Notes under the pieces: generated by a model
What the model was told of the DNA's origin: nothing
What the model saw: only the letters and a program-made list of their open reading frames with translations
Databases searched by the model: none
In this document: positions 25,597-35,283 of the stretch, in pieces
Position numbering within the stretch: the first letter of the stretch is position 1
Layout of the letters: every line of letters starts with the position of its first letter
Program-made: the position numbers and the translations under genes
Assembly: GCF_001612665.1 (NCBI RefSeq)
Contig: NZ_BDAX01000009.1
Span: 248,001 to 312,000, forward strand
DNA length: 64,000 bases
Direction of reading: 5' to 3'
Origin: Nocardia alba NBRC 108234
GTDB taxonomy: Bacteria; Actinomycetota; Actinomycetes; Mycobacteriales; Mycobacteriaceae

Positions 25597-26589
25597 GTGC
25601 GCTTCGGCATATTCGTTCCCCAGGGCTGGCGGCTGGATCTGGTCGGTATCGAACCGGCTGACCAGTGGTCGGTGATGCGCGAACTGGCCCAGCGGTTCGA
25701 CGCGGGCTCCGACTGGGAGTCGATCTGGGTCTATGACCACTTCCACACCACGCCCGTTCCCACCGACGAGGCCACCCACGAGGCCTGGACATTGATGGCG
25801 GCGTTCGCGGCCACCACCTCCCGCGTGCGCCTGGGCCAGATGTGTACAGCCATGAGCTACCGCAACCCCGCCTACCTCGCCAAGGTGGCCGCCACCGTCG
25901 ACCTCATCTCCGGCGGTCGGGTGGAGATGGGCATCGGCGGCGGTTGGTACGAACACGAGTGGCGCGCTTATGGTTACGGCTTCCCGTCCGCCGGTGAACG
26001 TCTCGGCCGCCTGGACGAGGGCGTGCAGATCTTCCGCGAGGCGTGGAAGACCGGTCGAGCGACGTTGGACGGCAAGTACTACCAGGTCGACGATGCCATC
26101 GTGCACCCACGGCCGTTGCAGGAGAACGGGATTCCGATCTGGATCGCCGGTGGCGGCGAGAAGAAGACCCTGCGCATCGCCGCGAAGTACGCCGACTACA
26201 CCAACTTCAGCGGCGACCCCGCCGAGTTCGCCCGCAAGTCCGACATCCTGCGCCAGCACTGCGACGAGGTCGGCACCGATTTCGCCGCCATCACCCGCAG
26301 CTCGAACTTCAACGCCATCGTCGGCAGCACCGAAACCGAAGTGCAGGAAAGACTCTCGACAATCGTTGACCGATTCACGCCTTTCCTCGGCGCCGATGTG
26401 GCGAAAGCCCGCGTGCACGAGCAGTTCGCGACCAGCGCGGCCGTCGGCACCCCGGAGCAGATCGTCGAACGCCTCACGGCGGTCAAGGATCTCGGCCTCG
26501 CGTACACCATCGTCAACTTCCCCGAAGCCGCCTACGACACCTCGGGTATCGAACTCTTCGAACGCGAGGTGATCCCGGCGTTGGCGTAA
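25597..26589 (+). CDS. LLM-class F420-dependent oxidoreductase
   Basis: This 330-residue protein has the luciferase-like monooxygenase TIM barrel of F420-dependent enzymes, with SIWVYDHFHTTPVP, RLGQMCTAMSYRNPAYLAK, VDLISGGRVEMGIGGGWYEHE and PIWIAGGGEKKTLRIAAKYAD. It probably uses reduced F420 to reduce or oxidise a small molecule. GTG at 25597 is preceded by CCAGGAG at a good distance. It appears monocistronic; the substrate cannot be deduced. Confidence 0.88.
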   Translation: MRFGIFVPQGWRLDLVGIEPADQWSVMRELAQRFDAGSDWESIWVYDHFHTTPVPTDEATHEAWTLMAAFAATTSRVRLGQMCTAMSYRNPAYLAKVAATVDLISGGRVEMGIGGGWYEHEWRAYGYGFPSAGERLGRLDEGVQIFREAWKTGRATLDGKYYQVDDAIVHPRPLQENGIPIWIAGGGEKKTLRIAAKYADYTNFSGDPAEFARKSDILRQHCDEVGTDFAAITRSSNFNAIVGSTETEVQERLSTIVDRFTPFLGADVAKARVHEQFATSAAVGTPEQIVERLTAVKDLGLAYTIVNFPEAAYDTSGIELFEREVIPALA

Positions 26590-26685
26590 TCCACGGCCGG
26601 TCTCGCGCGTCGGCACCTACCTCGTGGGCTGCACCATCGAACTCTGCTGCTCGTTCGGCCGACCCCGGACGGGCGCGGACTCGGC

Positions 26686-27171
26686 TCAGGTCGGGAAGGT
26701 CGCGACGATCGAATCACCCATGTGACGCAGGGTGGCGCAGGCGTCCGCGGCCTGCTGGGCGGGGTTGTTCACGACAACCATGCGGATGACGCCCTGGGTC
26801 GCGGGGAAGAGAATGTCACAGGAGGTGGGGGTGTCGCCGAGGCGACGGCCGGTGCGGCCCGCGACCGTGTAGTCGGTGAGAGGTGTCGGACCTGCCTCTT
26901 TTTCGAACTGGTCCAGGGTTCGCGAGGTCGAGAACACCCTCAGATAGGCGGCGGCACCGGTCCACTCGCAGGTCTGCCAACCGGCGGACACCGCGCCTGC
27001 CGCCACCTTCGTCGCGGGGTCGACACCGGCCGCGCGCAGTGCGTCCGCGGTGACTCCGGTGCACGGCTCGAACAAGGTCTTCGTGGCGGCGGCCCCGGGC
27101 TCCTCGCTCGCGCATCCGACGAGCGTCGCCGACGCCAACCCTGCGACCACCACCACGAACGCGCGCTTCAT
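26686..27171 (-). CDS. DUF3558-family lipoprotein
   Basis: This 161-residue protein has a signal peptide KRAFVVVVAGLASATLVGC with a lipobox and a DUF3558 domain: FEPCTGVTADALRAAGVDP, then GWQTCEWTG, and DILFPATQGVIRMVVVNN near the end. Four Cys in the mature part probably form disulfides. DUF3558 lipoproteins are abundant in Nocardia and Mycobacterium cell envelopes, without known function. Confidence 0.85.
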   Translation of the reverse strand: MKRAFVVVVAGLASATLVGCASEEPGAAATKTLFEPCTGVTADALRAAGVDPATKVAAGAVSAGWQTCEWTGAAAYLRVFSTSRTLDQFEKEAGPTPLTDYTVAGRTGRRLGDTPTSCDILFPATQGVIRMVVVNNPAQQAADACATLRHMGDSIVATFPT

Positions 27172-27322
27172 CCGTTCCCTTTCACCGTGCTTCGCACAAC
27201 GCGGCCACGCTAACAAGACCCGCAACCGCACCGAGCGCTCGTCGCGCAAGACCTGGGCCGGTCACCACCTCGCTCGCGCCGCCACTGTGACGAACACCCA
27301 CGCCGCGCACCCGATCGGCAGA

Positions 27323-27523
27323 CTAGGAGTGCGCCCGTTCACTCGCGATGCGCTCTGGCAACGGATCCGCGTCGGCCCAACCCACGGTCAGGAGTGCGTC
27401 GACGGCGGTCGCGAGGCACGGCTCGTGCGGATCGGTCAGCATCGTGAAGCGGCGTCCGGTGCGGAGAAGTTCGTCGCGGAAACGCCGCGTCATCCACGGC
27501 CATAGGTGCTCGCCGTCGCGCAT
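27323..27523 (-). CDS. Short possible gene or remnant, unknown
   Basis: From ATG 27523 a 66-residue frame reads RDGEHLWPWMTRRFRDELL and continues to a VDALLTVG segment. Its regular amphipathic pattern looks like the C-terminal part of a larger nucleotide-binding protein, but the upstream part is absent. I cannot assign a family. It may be a gene remnant or a small real protein. The 417-base gap 27172-27588 holds nothing else I recognise. Confidence 0.3.
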   Translation of the reverse strand: MRDGEHLWPWMTRRFRDELLRTGRRFTMLTDPHEPCLATAVDALLTVGWADADPLPERIASERAHS

Positions 27524-27588
27524 ACCGTCGTCAGGTCGACAAGGCCGATACCGGGTGCTTATTAAGCGGCGCCCACCACGATGGCCCC

Positions 27589-28029
27589 ATGAGCAACGCA
27601 GCACCGCCCCGGCACGCGGCGAGGAACAGCGGATACGTGCGCGGCCCCGCGCGACCGACGCGCGTCGCACGCGAAACCCGGGACCGGAAGGACGAATTCC
27701 CGCTCACCGGAACCACATCCAGCGGCACCGAGAACGGCGTGATTCCCGCGTTCCTCATCGACGCGGCACTGCACGCCACGATCGGCATCACCGCCTGGTA
27801 CCTCGCTCCCGGCCCGACAGCCGTCCTCTACGGCATCCTCGCCTGGCTCGGCGCGTCCTTCCTACACCGCACCGTCATCCAGCACCGCACCCGGACAACG
27901 ATCGGCAAGTGCCGGTACGGACTCCGACTGCGGTACGCCGACGGCACCTACCCGTCGACCTGGCAGCTGACCGTCCAGTGGTTCCGCGGTGGCTGGTCCT
28001 GCTTCGACCTCTTCGACAATGCCCACTGA
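27589..28029 (+). CDS. RDD-family membrane protein
   Basis: This 146-residue protein has a charged, Arg-rich N-terminal tail of about 45 residues, then two hydrophobic segments (FLIDAALHATIGITAWYLA and AVLYGILAWLGASFLHR). The C-terminal motif GKCRYGLRLRYADGTYPS is typical of RDD proteins. It should be a small integral membrane protein of unknown function. It is convergent with nrdE. Confidence 0.72.
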   Translation: MSNAAPPRHAARNSGYVRGPARPTRVARETRDRKDEFPLTGTTSSGTENGVIPAFLIDAALHATIGITAWYLAPGPTAVLYGILAWLGASFLHRTVIQHRTRTTIGKCRYGLRLRYADGTYPSTWQLTVQWFRGGWSCFDLFDNAH

Positions 28030-28031
28030 CA

Positions 28032-28071
28032 CGATGAAGGGCGGCCTCCCCGAGAAGACCGCCCATTATCG
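28032..28071. terminator. Weak hairpin between RDD gene and nrdE
   Basis: GGGCGG (28039-28044) can pair with CCGCCC (28059-28064), with outer CGAT/ATCG at the flanks. It lies between convergent genes, but the stem is short and interrupted, so its role as a terminator is tentative. Confidence 0.4.
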
Positions 28072-28081
28072 TTAGCTCAGC

Positions 28082-30268
28082 TCACAACATGCAGCTGACG
28101 CAACCCTCCACCTCGGTCCCCTCCAACGCCATCTGGCGCAGGCGGATGTAGTAGAGCGTCTTGATGCCCTTGCGCCACGCGTAGATCTGCGCCTTGTTCA
28201 GGTCACGGGTGGTGGCGGTGTCCTTGAAGAACAGCGTCAGCGACAGGCCCTGGTCCACGTGCTGGGTGGCCGCGGCGTAGGTGTCGATGATCTTCTCGTA
28301 GCCGATTTCGTAGGCGTCGTCGTAGTACTCGAGGTTATCGTTGTCCAGGTAGGGGGCCGGGTAGTAGACGCGGCCGATCTTGCCTTCCTTGCGGATCTCG
28401 ATCTTCGAGGCCACCGGGTGGATCGAACTGGTGGAGTGGTTGATGTAGGAGATCGAACCCGTCGGCGGGACGGCCTGCAGGTTCTGGTTATAGATGCCGT
28501 ATTCCTGCACCGAGGCCTTGAGCAGACGCCAGTCGTCCTGGGTGGGGATGCGCACGCCGGCGTCGGCGAACATCTGAGCCACCTTGTCGGTCTTCGGTTC
28601 CCAGGCCTGCTCGGTGTACTTGTCGAAGTACTCGCCGCTGGCGTACTTGGAGTCGGCGAACCCGCCGAACGCGGAGCCGCGCTCCTTGGCGATCAGGTTC
28701 GACGCCCGAATCGCGTGGTAGACCACGGTGTAGAAGTAGATGTTGGTGAAATCCACACCCTCTTCGGAGCCGTAGTGGACCCGTTCCCGCGCCAGGTAGC
28801 CGTGCAGGTTCATCTGACCGAGGCCGATGGCGTGGGACTCGTTGTTGCCCTGCTCGATCGAGGGCACCGAGAAGATGTGGGTCTGGTCCGAGACGGCGGT
28901 GAGCGCGCGGATGGAGGTCTCGATCGTCTGACCGAAGTCCGGTGAGTCCATCGCCTTGGCGATATTGAGCGAACCCAGATTGCACGAGATGTCCTTGCCC
29001 ACCTTGGAATACGACAGATCGTCGTTGAATTCCGAGGGAGTGGAGACCTGCAGGATCTCCGAGCACAGGTTCGAGTGGGTGATCTTGCCCTTGATCGGGT
29101 TGGCCCGGTTCACCGTGTCCTCGAACATGATGTAGGGGTAGCCCGACTCGAACTGCAGTTCGGCGATGGTCTGGAAGAACTCGCGCGCCTTGATCTTCGA
29201 CTTGCGGATGCGCTTGTCGTCGACCATCTCGTAGTACTTCTCGGTGACGTTCACATCGGCGAACGGCACGCCGTAGATGCGCTCGACGTCGTAGGGCGAG
29301 AACAGGTACATGTCCTCGTTCTTCTTCGCCAGCTCGAAGGTGATGTCGGGGATCACCACACCCAGCGACAGCGTCTTGATGCGGATCTTCTCGTCCGCGT
29401 TCTCGCGCTTGGTGTCGAGGAAACGGTAGATATCGGGGTGGTGGGCGTGCAGGTACACCGCGCCCGCACCCTGCCGCGCACCCAGCTGGTTCGCGTAGGA
29501 GAAGGAGTCCTCCAGCAGCTTCATGATCGGGATGACGCCCGAGCTCTGGTTCTCGATCTTCTTGATCGGAGCGCCGTGCTCACGAATGTTGCTCAGCAGC
29601 AACGCCACACCGCCGCCGCGCTTGGACAGCTGCAGCGCGGAGTTGATGGAGCGCCCGATGGACTCCATGTTGTCCTCGATGCGAAGGAGGAAGCAGCTCA
29701 CGGGCTCGCCGCGCTGCTTCTTGCCCGAGTTGAGGAAGGTGGGGGTGGCGGGCTGGAAGCGGCCGTCGATGATCTCGTCGACCAGATTGCTCGCCAGCAC
29801 CTCGTCGCCCGCGGCGAGGGTGAGCGCGACCATGCAGACGCGATCCTCGAAACGCTCCAGGTAGCGCTTGCCGTCGAAGGTCTTCAGCGTGTACGAGGTG
29901 TAGTACTTGAACGCGCCGAGGAAGGTGGGGAACCGGAACTTCTTGGCGTAGGCCTGCTGGAACAGCTGCTTGACGAAGGGGCGACCGTACTGGTCGAGCA
30001 CCTCGGTCTCGTAGTAGTTCTCCTTGACCAGATAGTCCAGCTTCTCGTCTAGGTTGTGGAAGAAGACGGTGTTCTGGTTGACGTGCTGCAGGAAGTACTG
30101 GTGCGCGGCCTCGCGATCCTTGTCGAACTGGATCTCGCCGTCGGGACCGTACAGGTTCAGCATCGCGTTGAGGGCGTGGTAGTCGAGCGCCTCGCCCGCC
30201 TCGCCGCGCACCGCCGACTTCTCTAGACGTGCTGACTTGCCTGCCGGTGCCGTGGTTGCTGTTGCCAA
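28082..30268 (-). CDS. nrdE: Ribonucleotide reductase class Ib, alpha subunit NrdE
   Basis: This 728-residue protein is the catalytic subunit that reduces ribonucleoside diphosphates. Landmarks are [20 protein letters not shown] with an active-site Cys, [15 protein letters not shown], the second Cys in [11 protein letters not shown], and the C-terminal CVSC pair that is re-reduced by NrdH. The full ATP-cone is absent, as in class Ib enzymes. It overlaps the end of nrdI by 46 bases and belongs to an nrdH-nrdI-nrdE operon. Confidence 0.97.
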   Translation of the reverse strand: MATATTAPAGKSARLEKSAVRGEAGEALDYHALNAMLNLYGPDGEIQFDKDREAAHQYFLQHVNQNTVFFHNLDEKLDYLVKENYYETEVLDQYGRPFVKQLFQQAYAKKFRFPTFLGAFKYYTSYTLKTFDGKRYLERFEDRVCMVALTLAAGDEVLASNLVDEIIDGRFQPATPTFLNSGKKQRGEPVSCFLLRIEDNMESIGRSINSALQLSKRGGGVALLLSNIREHGAPIKKIENQSSGVIPIMKLLEDSFSYANQLGARQGAGAVYLHAHHPDIYRFLDTKRENADEKIRIKTLSLGVVIPDITFELAKKNEDMYLFSPYDVERIYGVPFADVNVTEKYYEMVDDKRIRKSKIKAREFFQTIAELQFESGYPYIMFEDTVNRANPIKGKITHSNLCSEILQVSTPSEFNDDLSYSKVGKDISCNLGSLNIAKAMDSPDFGQTIETSIRALTAVSDQTHIFSVPSIEQGNNESHAIGLGQMNLHGYLARERVHYGSEEGVDFTNIYFYTVVYHAIRASNLIAKERGSAFGGFADSKYASGEYFDKYTEQAWEPKTDKVAQMFADAGVRIPTQDDWRLLKASVQEYGIYNQNLQAVPPTGSISYINHSTSSIHPVASKIEIRKEGKIGRVYYPAPYLDNDNLEYYDDAYEIGYEKIIDTYAAATQHVDQGLSLTLFFKDTATTRDLNKAQIYAWRKGIKTLYYIRLRQMALEGTEVEGCVSCML

Positions 30269-30696
30269 AACAATCCCAATCCCTCTCGGACGCGCGCGAC
30301 GTCCTCAGCGGTTCCCATGAGTTCGAAGCGATACAGATACGGCACCCCGCATTTTCGCGAGATGATGTCTCCTGCAACGCAATAGGTATCGCCGAAGTTC
30401 GTGTTGCCGGCCGCGATCACCCCGCGCAGCAGCGCGCGGTTGTGTGGGTCGTTGAGGAACTTGGCGACTTGCCGTGGGACGAGGTCCTTGTCGGGACGTT
30501 GTCCCCCCATGACGTGCCGACCACCACCGTAGGTGGGGGTGATCAGCACGTAGGGCTCGTCGATCCGCGGCGATTCAGCGGTGGTGTGTAGTGGAAGTCG
30601 AGTGGCCGGGAGTCCGAGCTTCTCGACAAAACGATGGGTGTTCTCCGAAGCGCTGGAGAAGTAGACCAGCCCGCCCGGAGTCGTCTGCTCGGGCAT
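30223..30696 (-). CDS. nrdI: Flavodoxin-like NrdI, class Ib RNR maturation
   Basis: This 157-residue flavodoxin-like protein has the FMN loop [12 protein letters not shown], the PTYGGG segment and [19 protein letters not shown]. NrdI supplies the oxidant that assembles the dimanganese tyrosyl radical cofactor in NrdF. It lies between nrdH and nrdE on the same strand and overlaps nrdE. Confidence 0.96.
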   Translation of the reverse strand: MPEQTTPGGLVYFSSASENTHRFVEKLGLPATRLPLHTTAESPRIDEPYVLITPTYGGGRHVMGGQRPDKDLVPRQVAKFLNDPHNRALLRGVIAAGNTNFGDTYCVAGDIISRKCGVPYLYRFELMGTAEDVARVREGLGLFWQQQPRHRQASQHV

Positions 30697-30726
30697 GGCG
30701 CCTCCTTACCGGCGAACCGGCGCGAA

Positions 30727-30960
30727 TCACGCAGCCGCGACGGCGAGCGCCTTGATGCGATCGGGACGGAAACCCGACCAGTGATCGTCACCCGCGACGA
30801 CGATCGGCGCCTGCAGGTAGCCCAGCGCCATGACGAAGTCACGCGCCTCGTCGTTCTCCGAGATGTCGATGACGTCGTAGTCCACGCCGACCTTGTCGAG
30901 AGCCTTGTAGGTGGCGTTGCACTGCACGCAAGCGGGCTTGGTGTACACGGTGACGGTCAT
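30727..30960 (-). CDS. nrdH: Glutaredoxin-like NrdH redoxin
   Basis: This 77-residue thioredoxin-fold protein has the CVQC active site at residues 11-14 and the NrdH signature WSGFRPDRIKAL near the C-terminus. It is the electron donor to NrdE. It is the first gene of the nrdHIE operon, with NrdR-like boxes about 170-215 bases upstream. Confidence 0.97.
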   Translation of the reverse strand: MTVTVYTKPACVQCNATYKALDKVGVDYDVIDISENDEARDFVMALGYLQAPIVVAGDDHWSGFRPDRIKALAVAAA

Positions 30961-31128
30961 GATGGAAGTCCCTCTCTCCTATGCCTGATCCACAGCCTGT
31001 GATCCGTATGCAACGCACGAACGGGTGATGCTGCGCAAACTCCTGGATCCGACGAAGAAAGCCCTGCTCGTAACCCCTTCCCTTGGGCCCGATCAGTGGT
31101 GGCTCCGTGCTGTCTTCCAGTACGACAG

Positions 31129-31174
31129 ACACTACACCTAGTGTCCGACAGATGGGAACAACACAAGGTGTTGC
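31129..31174 (-). promoter_or_regulatory. NrdR boxes upstream of nrdHIE
   Basis: ACACTACACCTAGTGT (31129-31144) is a near-perfect NrdR box. About 30 bases further, CAACACAAGGTGTTG (31159-31173) is a palindrome that may be a degenerate second box. The same tandem design precedes nrdF, predicting co-repression of both loci. The nrdR gene itself is not in the window. Confidence 0.75.
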
Positions 31175-31300
31175 GAGTCGCACGGATGTAATTCCCACGC
31201 GGTAAGTCCCAGGACGGGCCACCGACGAGCAGGTGAAACAGTGGTTCAGATCACGATTTCATCTACCGGCGAGTCTTCAGCAAACCTCGCGGACAGCGAA

Positions 31301-31333
31301 AGGGCGTCGCATCCGTAACGGTTGCGACGCCCT
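31301..31333 (-). terminator. Terminator after FMN reductase gene
   Basis: AGGGCGTCGCA (31301-31311) pairs perfectly with TGCGACGCCCT (31323-31333), and the loop can extend by CCG/CGG. It lies 15 bases beyond the stop of the minus-strand oxidoreductase gene and faces the nrdHIE upstream region. Confidence 0.8.
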
Positions 31334-31347
31334 GCCGAAAGACCAGC

Positions 31348-31917
31348 TTACGCGGTGATCAATGTGCCGTTCACCGCGGCGACCAACTCGTGCACGGTCG
31401 CGCCGAGCTGGGTCAGCGCCTCGGCGTCCTCGGCCGGATGCGTCTGCGCGAAGCGCTCGCCGATGGTCGCGAACTGCGCGTGCGCCGACTCCACGACGAC
31501 GCCACCCGCCACGCCGACGGACTTGACGGTGTCGCCGTGCGCCCACGCCGCGGCGTTCGGGCTGATCGACGCGCTCACGACCGCGGCGGGCTTACCCTTG
31601 ATCGCGCCGGCGCCGTACGGGCGCGAGGCCCAGTCGATGGCGTTCTTCAGCACGGCGGGCAGGGTGCCGTTGTACTCGGGAGTGACCAGCAGGACGGCGT
31701 CGGCCGCGGCGACGGCGGCACGCAGCGCCTCGGCCTGCGCGGGTACCGCACCGGGGATGTCCAGGTCCTCGTTGTAGAACGGGATCTCGCCGAGACCCTC
31801 GTAGATGGTGATTTCGACACCGGCGGGCGCGGTCTGCGCGGCGGCCTCGGCCAGGCGGCGATTGATGGAGCCCGCGCGCAGGCTTCCGACGAGAGTGAGG
31901 ATGCGGGTCTCGCTCAT
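31348..31917 (-). CDS. NADPH-dependent FMN reductase family protein
   Basis: This 189-residue flavoprotein has the N-terminal loop VGSLRAGSINRRLAEAA, the PEYNGTLPAVLKNAIDWASR motif and a flavodoxin-like core typical of chromate/quinone/azo reductases of this family. It should bind FMN and reduce quinones or similar electrophiles with NAD(P)H. It is divergent from a TetR regulator with a palindrome in the gap, so it may be induced by the compound that it detoxifies. Confidence 0.9.
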   Translation of the reverse strand: MSETRILTLVGSLRAGSINRRLAEAAAQTAPAGVEITIYEGLGEIPFYNEDLDIPGAVPAQAEALRAAVAAADAVLLVTPEYNGTLPAVLKNAIDWASRPYGAGAIKGKPAAVVSASISPNAAAWAHGDTVKSVGVAGGVVVESAHAQFATIGERFAQTHPAEDAEALTQLGATVHELVAAVNGTLITA

Positions 31918-31969
31918 GGCAACTCCTGGTGTACTCAGTGGAATGATCCAAGTTTCATCCGACATCAAC

Positions 31970-31983
31970 CGGACTCCAGTCCG
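31970..31983. promoter_or_regulatory. Putative TetR operator
   Basis: CGGACT-CC-AGTCCG is a perfect 6-2-6 palindrome in the 87-base gap between the divergent FMN reductase and TetR genes. It is a candidate binding site for the TetR protein; being short, it could be chance. Confidence 0.5.
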
Positions 31984-32004
31984 ATTACTTCCCATGAAAG
32001 GCGC

Positions 32005-32661
32005 GTGAGCGGCGTGAGCTACGGCACACCCAAGTCCGACGAGCCGCCGATGCTGGGAATCGGACAGCCGTTGCCCGGCAGCGCCGAACCCGTCGAACGC
32101 GCCGACGCCGCGCGCAATCGCGCGCTGCTGCTCGACGCGGCCCAGCAGCTGGTGCGTGAGCACGGTGTCGACGGCCTCACGATGGACGCGCTCGCCAAGC
32201 GCGCCGGCGTCGGCAAGGGCACGGTCTTTCGCCGGTTCGGCAATCGGACCGGGCTGATGCTGGCGCTGCTGGATCACTCCGAACAGAAATTCCAGGCCGC
32301 TTTCATGTTCGGGCCCGCACCGCTCGGCCCCGAGGCAGCGCCGGTCGAGCGGCTGATCGCCTTCGGTCGCACCCGGCTGCTCGATATCGAGGTCGAGGGC
32401 GATCTGCACCAGGCCGCGGAGCGGGACGGGCGGTTCGGCGGCGGGCCCTACGCCCTGCACAAGGCGCACGTCATGCTGCTGCTTCGCACGGTCGGCGTCG
32501 AGGGCGAGATCGCGCTGATCGCCGACACGCTGCTGTCCACCCTGTCGGCGGCGCTGGTCATCTACCAGGTCGAGGTGCTCGGCTACACCCGTGATCAGAT
32601 CGGCGACAACTGGGAATGGCTTGTTCGCCGAGTCGTTTCGCCTGTCCCCCAAGTAGAGTGA
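32005..32661 (+). CDS. TetR-family regulator
   Basis: This 218-residue protein has a TetR helix-turn-helix (MDALAKRAGVGKGTVFRRFGNRTG) after a 35-residue N-terminal tail. GTG at 32005 is chosen because AAAGG precedes it; GTG 32014 is an alternative. The C-terminal ligand domain is not diagnostic. Orientation suggests control of the divergent FMN reductase. The next gene, nadE, starts 7 bases after its stop and may be cotranscribed. Confidence 0.88.
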   Translation: MSGVSYGTPKSDEPPMLGIGQPLPGSAEPVERADAARNRALLLDAAQQLVREHGVDGLTMDALAKRAGVGKGTVFRRFGNRTGLMLALLDHSEQKFQAAFMFGPAPLGPEAAPVERLIAFGRTRLLDIEVEGDLHQAAERDGRFGGGPYALHKAHVMLLLRTVGVEGEIALIADTLLSTLSAALVIYQVEVLGYTRDQIGDNWEWLVRRVVSPVPQVE

Positions 32662-32667
32662 GACCGC

Positions 32668-33492
32668 ATGGGGACACTGCGTGAACAGATCATTGCCGAA
32701 TTGGGTGTGCTGCCCGAGATCGAGGCGAAGCAGGAGGTCCGACAGCGCGTCGACTTCCTGAAGGACTACCTGGCCACCACCCCGGCCAAGGGCTTCGCCC
32801 TCGGGATCAGCGGCGGGCAGGACAGCGCGCTGGCCGGGCGACTGTGCCAGCTGGCCGTCGAGGAGCTGCGCGCCGACGGTGTCGACGCGAAATTCCTGGC
32901 GGTGCGGCTGCCCTACGGCGTGCAGGCCGACGAGCACGACGCGCAGACCGCGCTGAACTTCATCGATCCCGATCGCACGGTCGTGGTGAACATCCGCCCC
33001 AGCGCCGACGCCATCGGCATCGAGGTCGCGGGCGCGCTCGATCACGAGCGCTTACGTGACTTCGTCCGAGGCAACATCAAGGCGCGCGAGCGGATGGTCG
33101 CCCAGTACGCCCTCGCGGGGCAGGAAAGCCTGCTGGTGGTCGGCACCGATCACGCGGCTGAAGCGGTCACCGGGTTCTTCACCAAGTTCGGCGACGGCGG
33201 CGTCGACCTGACGCCCCTCACCGGTCTCACCAAGCGCCAGGGCGCGGCGCTGCTACAAGAACTCGGCGCACCGTCGAGCATCTGGTCCAAGGTCCCCACC
33301 GCCGACCTCGAAGACGACCGCCCGGCCCTCGCCGACGAGGACGCGCTCGGCCTGCGCTACAGCGAGATCGACGACTACCTCGAAGGCAAGGATGTCACCC
33401 CCGAGGTCGCGCAGCGCCTGGAGTCGATCTTCACCAACACCCGCCACAAGCGCACCGTCCCGGTGACTCCGCTCGACACCTGGTGGCGCTAG
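32668..33492 (+). CDS. nadE: Ammonia-dependent NAD+ synthetase
   Basis: This 274-residue protein has the ATP pyrophosphatase P-loop SGGQDS at residues 48-53, [35 protein letters not shown] and [18 protein letters not shown], all typical of the short ammonia-dependent NadE. It converts deamido-NAD to NAD. It lacks the glutaminase domain of the mycobacterial long form. Its stop overlaps that of the convergent DUF1801 gene in CTAG. Confidence 0.96.
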   Translation: MGTLREQIIAELGVLPEIEAKQEVRQRVDFLKDYLATTPAKGFALGISGGQDSALAGRLCQLAVEELRADGVDAKFLAVRLPYGVQADEHDAQTALNFIDPDRTVVVNIRPSADAIGIEVAGALDHERLRDFVRGNIKARERMVAQYALAGQESLLVVGTDHAAEAVTGFFTKFGDGGVDLTPLTGLTKRQGAALLQELGAPSSIWSKVPTADLEDDRPALADEDALGLRYSEIDDYLEGKDVTPEVAQRLESIFTNTRHKRTVPVTPLDTWWR

Positions 33493-33845
33493 GGCGCGCC
33501 GCCGCCGGACGCGATGGCGCGCAGTAGGTCCCGGACCAGCTCGTAGTCCGGTTCCTTGCGAAAGCGCAAGCAGCCTTTGCCCATGTCCTGACCCGCCAGG
33601 CGATCGGCGAACGCCGCGCGCACGTCGGCGCGCAGCAGGTAGAAGGAGATGTACTGCTTCTGGCCGGCGAAGGCGACCTCGGCGGTGCCGTCACGTTCGT
33701 AGGTGGGCATGCCGTAGGACATCACCTCGGTGAAGCCCGGCAGCTCCCGCAGGCACAGCTCACGCAGTCCGGTGAGCGCCTCGCGACGGTGTTCCGGTAG
33801 TTCGGCGAGGTAGGACGCCACATCGGGGGCCTTGCTCTGGACCAC
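33489..33845 (-). CDS. DUF1801 domain protein
   Basis: This 118-residue protein contains the DUF1801 fold ([23 protein letters not shown], then QYISFYLL and GCLRFRK). GTG at 33845 follows the moaD stop by two bases, so it is coupled to the moaA-moaD transcript. Homologues are small cytoplasmic proteins without firm function. A link to cofactor synthesis is suggested only by position. Confidence 0.8.
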   Translation of the reverse strand: MVQSKAPDVASYLAELPEHRREALTGLRELCLRELPGFTEVMSYGMPTYERDGTAEVAFAGQKQYISFYLLRADVRAAFADRLAGQDMGKGCLRFRKEPDYELVRDLLRAIASGGGAP

Positions 33846-33847
33846 CG

Positions 33848-34090
33848 CTAGCCGCCCGCGAAGGGTGGGAGCACGTCGACTCGGTCGCGGAGCATGGCCG
33901 AGGGGTCGCGGGTGAGCTCGTCGCCGATGAGGAAGGCGCAGACACCGACGAGGCTGTCGATGTCGGAACCGTAGGTGGCGGCGAGGGTGGCGCGCAGGTC
34001 GGCGACGGTGGCGCCGTCGGGAAGGTCGAGCGATTCGGTGTTCTTGCCGACCGCGTCGGCGATGGCGGCGAAATAGCGGACCTCAACCAC
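33848..34090 (-). CDS. moaD: Molybdopterin synthase small subunit MoaD
   Basis: This 80-residue ubiquitin-fold protein ends in the Gly-Gly tail (PPFAGG) that is thiocarboxylated and donates sulfur to make molybdopterin with MoaE. GTG at 34090 lies inside the end of moaA, so the two are coupled. Key segments are [15 protein letters not shown] and [11 protein letters not shown]. Confidence 0.92.
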   Translation of the reverse strand: MVEVRYFAAIADAVGKNTESLDLPDGATVADLRATLAATYGSDIDSLVGVCAFLIGDELTRDPSAMLRDRVDVLPPFAGG

Positions 34091-35141
34091 CGATGGCTCC
34101 CATCGTGCGTTCCGGGGGGACGAAACCGGCGGCGTCGATACCGTGACCGGCCCATTTCTGCCACATCGCGCCGCGCCACAGCTCGGCGACCTCGTCGTCG
34201 TCGGCGCCTGCCCGCAGCGCGGTGCGCACATCGAACTCCTGGTCGCTGAACAGGCACGAGCGCAGCATGCCGTCGGCGGTGAGCCGGGTGCGGTCGCAGG
34301 TGTCGCAGAACTTGCGGGTGACCGTGGCGATGATGCCGACCGTCGCCGGTCCGCCGTCGACCAGCCATTTCTCGGCGGGGGCCGAGGGGTCGGCGCGCAC
34401 GGTGGGGGTCAGGGTGAAACGCTCGCCGAGGACGTCGAGCAGGTCGGCGGCCGTCACCATGTGATCGCGCGCCCACTCGTGGTCGGCGTCGAGCGGCATC
34501 TCCTCGATGAAGCGCAGTTCGCACTGCTCGGCCAGACACCACGCCAGCAGATCGGCCGCACCGGCCAGGTTCGAGCGCATCAACACGGCGTTGACCTTCA
34601 CCGGCGCCATGCCCGCCTCGCGCGCGGCCCGGATGCCGTTGAGGACCGACTCCAACCGGTCGCGGCGGGTAAGGCGGGTGAAATCTTCCCGGTCGACGGT
34701 GTCGAGGGAGACATTGACCCTGGTCAGACCGGCCGCGGCGAGCTTGTGGATGCGATGTTCGAGGCCGACGCCGTTCGTCGTCATGGCCAACGGGGTGCCG
34801 GGCACCGCCGCGTGACAGCCCGCGATGATCTGTTCCAGTTCGCGGCGCATCAGCGGTTCGCCGCCGGTGAACCGCACCTCCCGCACACCCAGTTCACGCA
34901 CGGCCAGCGATACCAGTCGCACGATCTCGTCGGTGGTGAGCAGCTCCTGGCGCGGGATCGGCGGCAGGCCCTCTTCGGGCATGCAGTAGGTGCAGCGCAG
35001 CGAACATTTCTCGGTGATGGACACGCGCAGGTCGCGGGCGGTTCGGCCGAAGCGGTCGACGAGGAACGGCGTGTCGGGCCTGCCGTCCAGGGACGGACGC
35101 TCCGATCGCACGGCGGGTATCCCCATTTCGACCAGCGTCAT
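34083..35141 (-). CDS. moaA: GTP 3',8-cyclase MoaA
   Basis: This 352-residue radical SAM enzyme catalyses the first step of molybdenum cofactor synthesis with MoaC. It has the radical SAM cluster motif [14 protein letters not shown], and the C-terminal second cluster in [20 protein letters not shown]. It also ends in the conserved Gly-Gly tail (AIGG). ATG 35141 is chosen; ATG 35171 would add ten residues. It heads a moaA-moaD-DUF1801 transcript. Confidence 0.96.
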   Translation of the reverse strand: MTLVEMGIPAVRSERPSLDGRPDTPFLVDRFGRTARDLRVSITEKCSLRCTYCMPEEGLPPIPRQELLTTDEIVRLVSLAVRELGVREVRFTGGEPLMRRELEQIIAGCHAAVPGTPLAMTTNGVGLEHRIHKLAAAGLTRVNVSLDTVDREDFTRLTRRDRLESVLNGIRAAREAGMAPVKVNAVLMRSNLAGAADLLAWCLAEQCELRFIEEMPLDADHEWARDHMVTAADLLDVLGERFTLTPTVRADPSAPAEKWLVDGGPATVGIIATVTRKFCDTCDRTRLTADGMLRSCLFSDQEFDVRTALRAGADDDEVAELWRGAMWQKWAGHGIDAAGFVPPERTMGAIGG

Positions 35142-35283
35142 CTCTACAGTATGACTCGTAAGGCCCGTCACATTCCGTGCGCCGGGCCGATTCTTCGCGA
35201 ACTCGTCAGCTCACCGCGCATCACCGCGCACCGTGAGCAACGCGACCCCGACCGGCCCCGATGGTGACGATTAAGCTGGCAGC

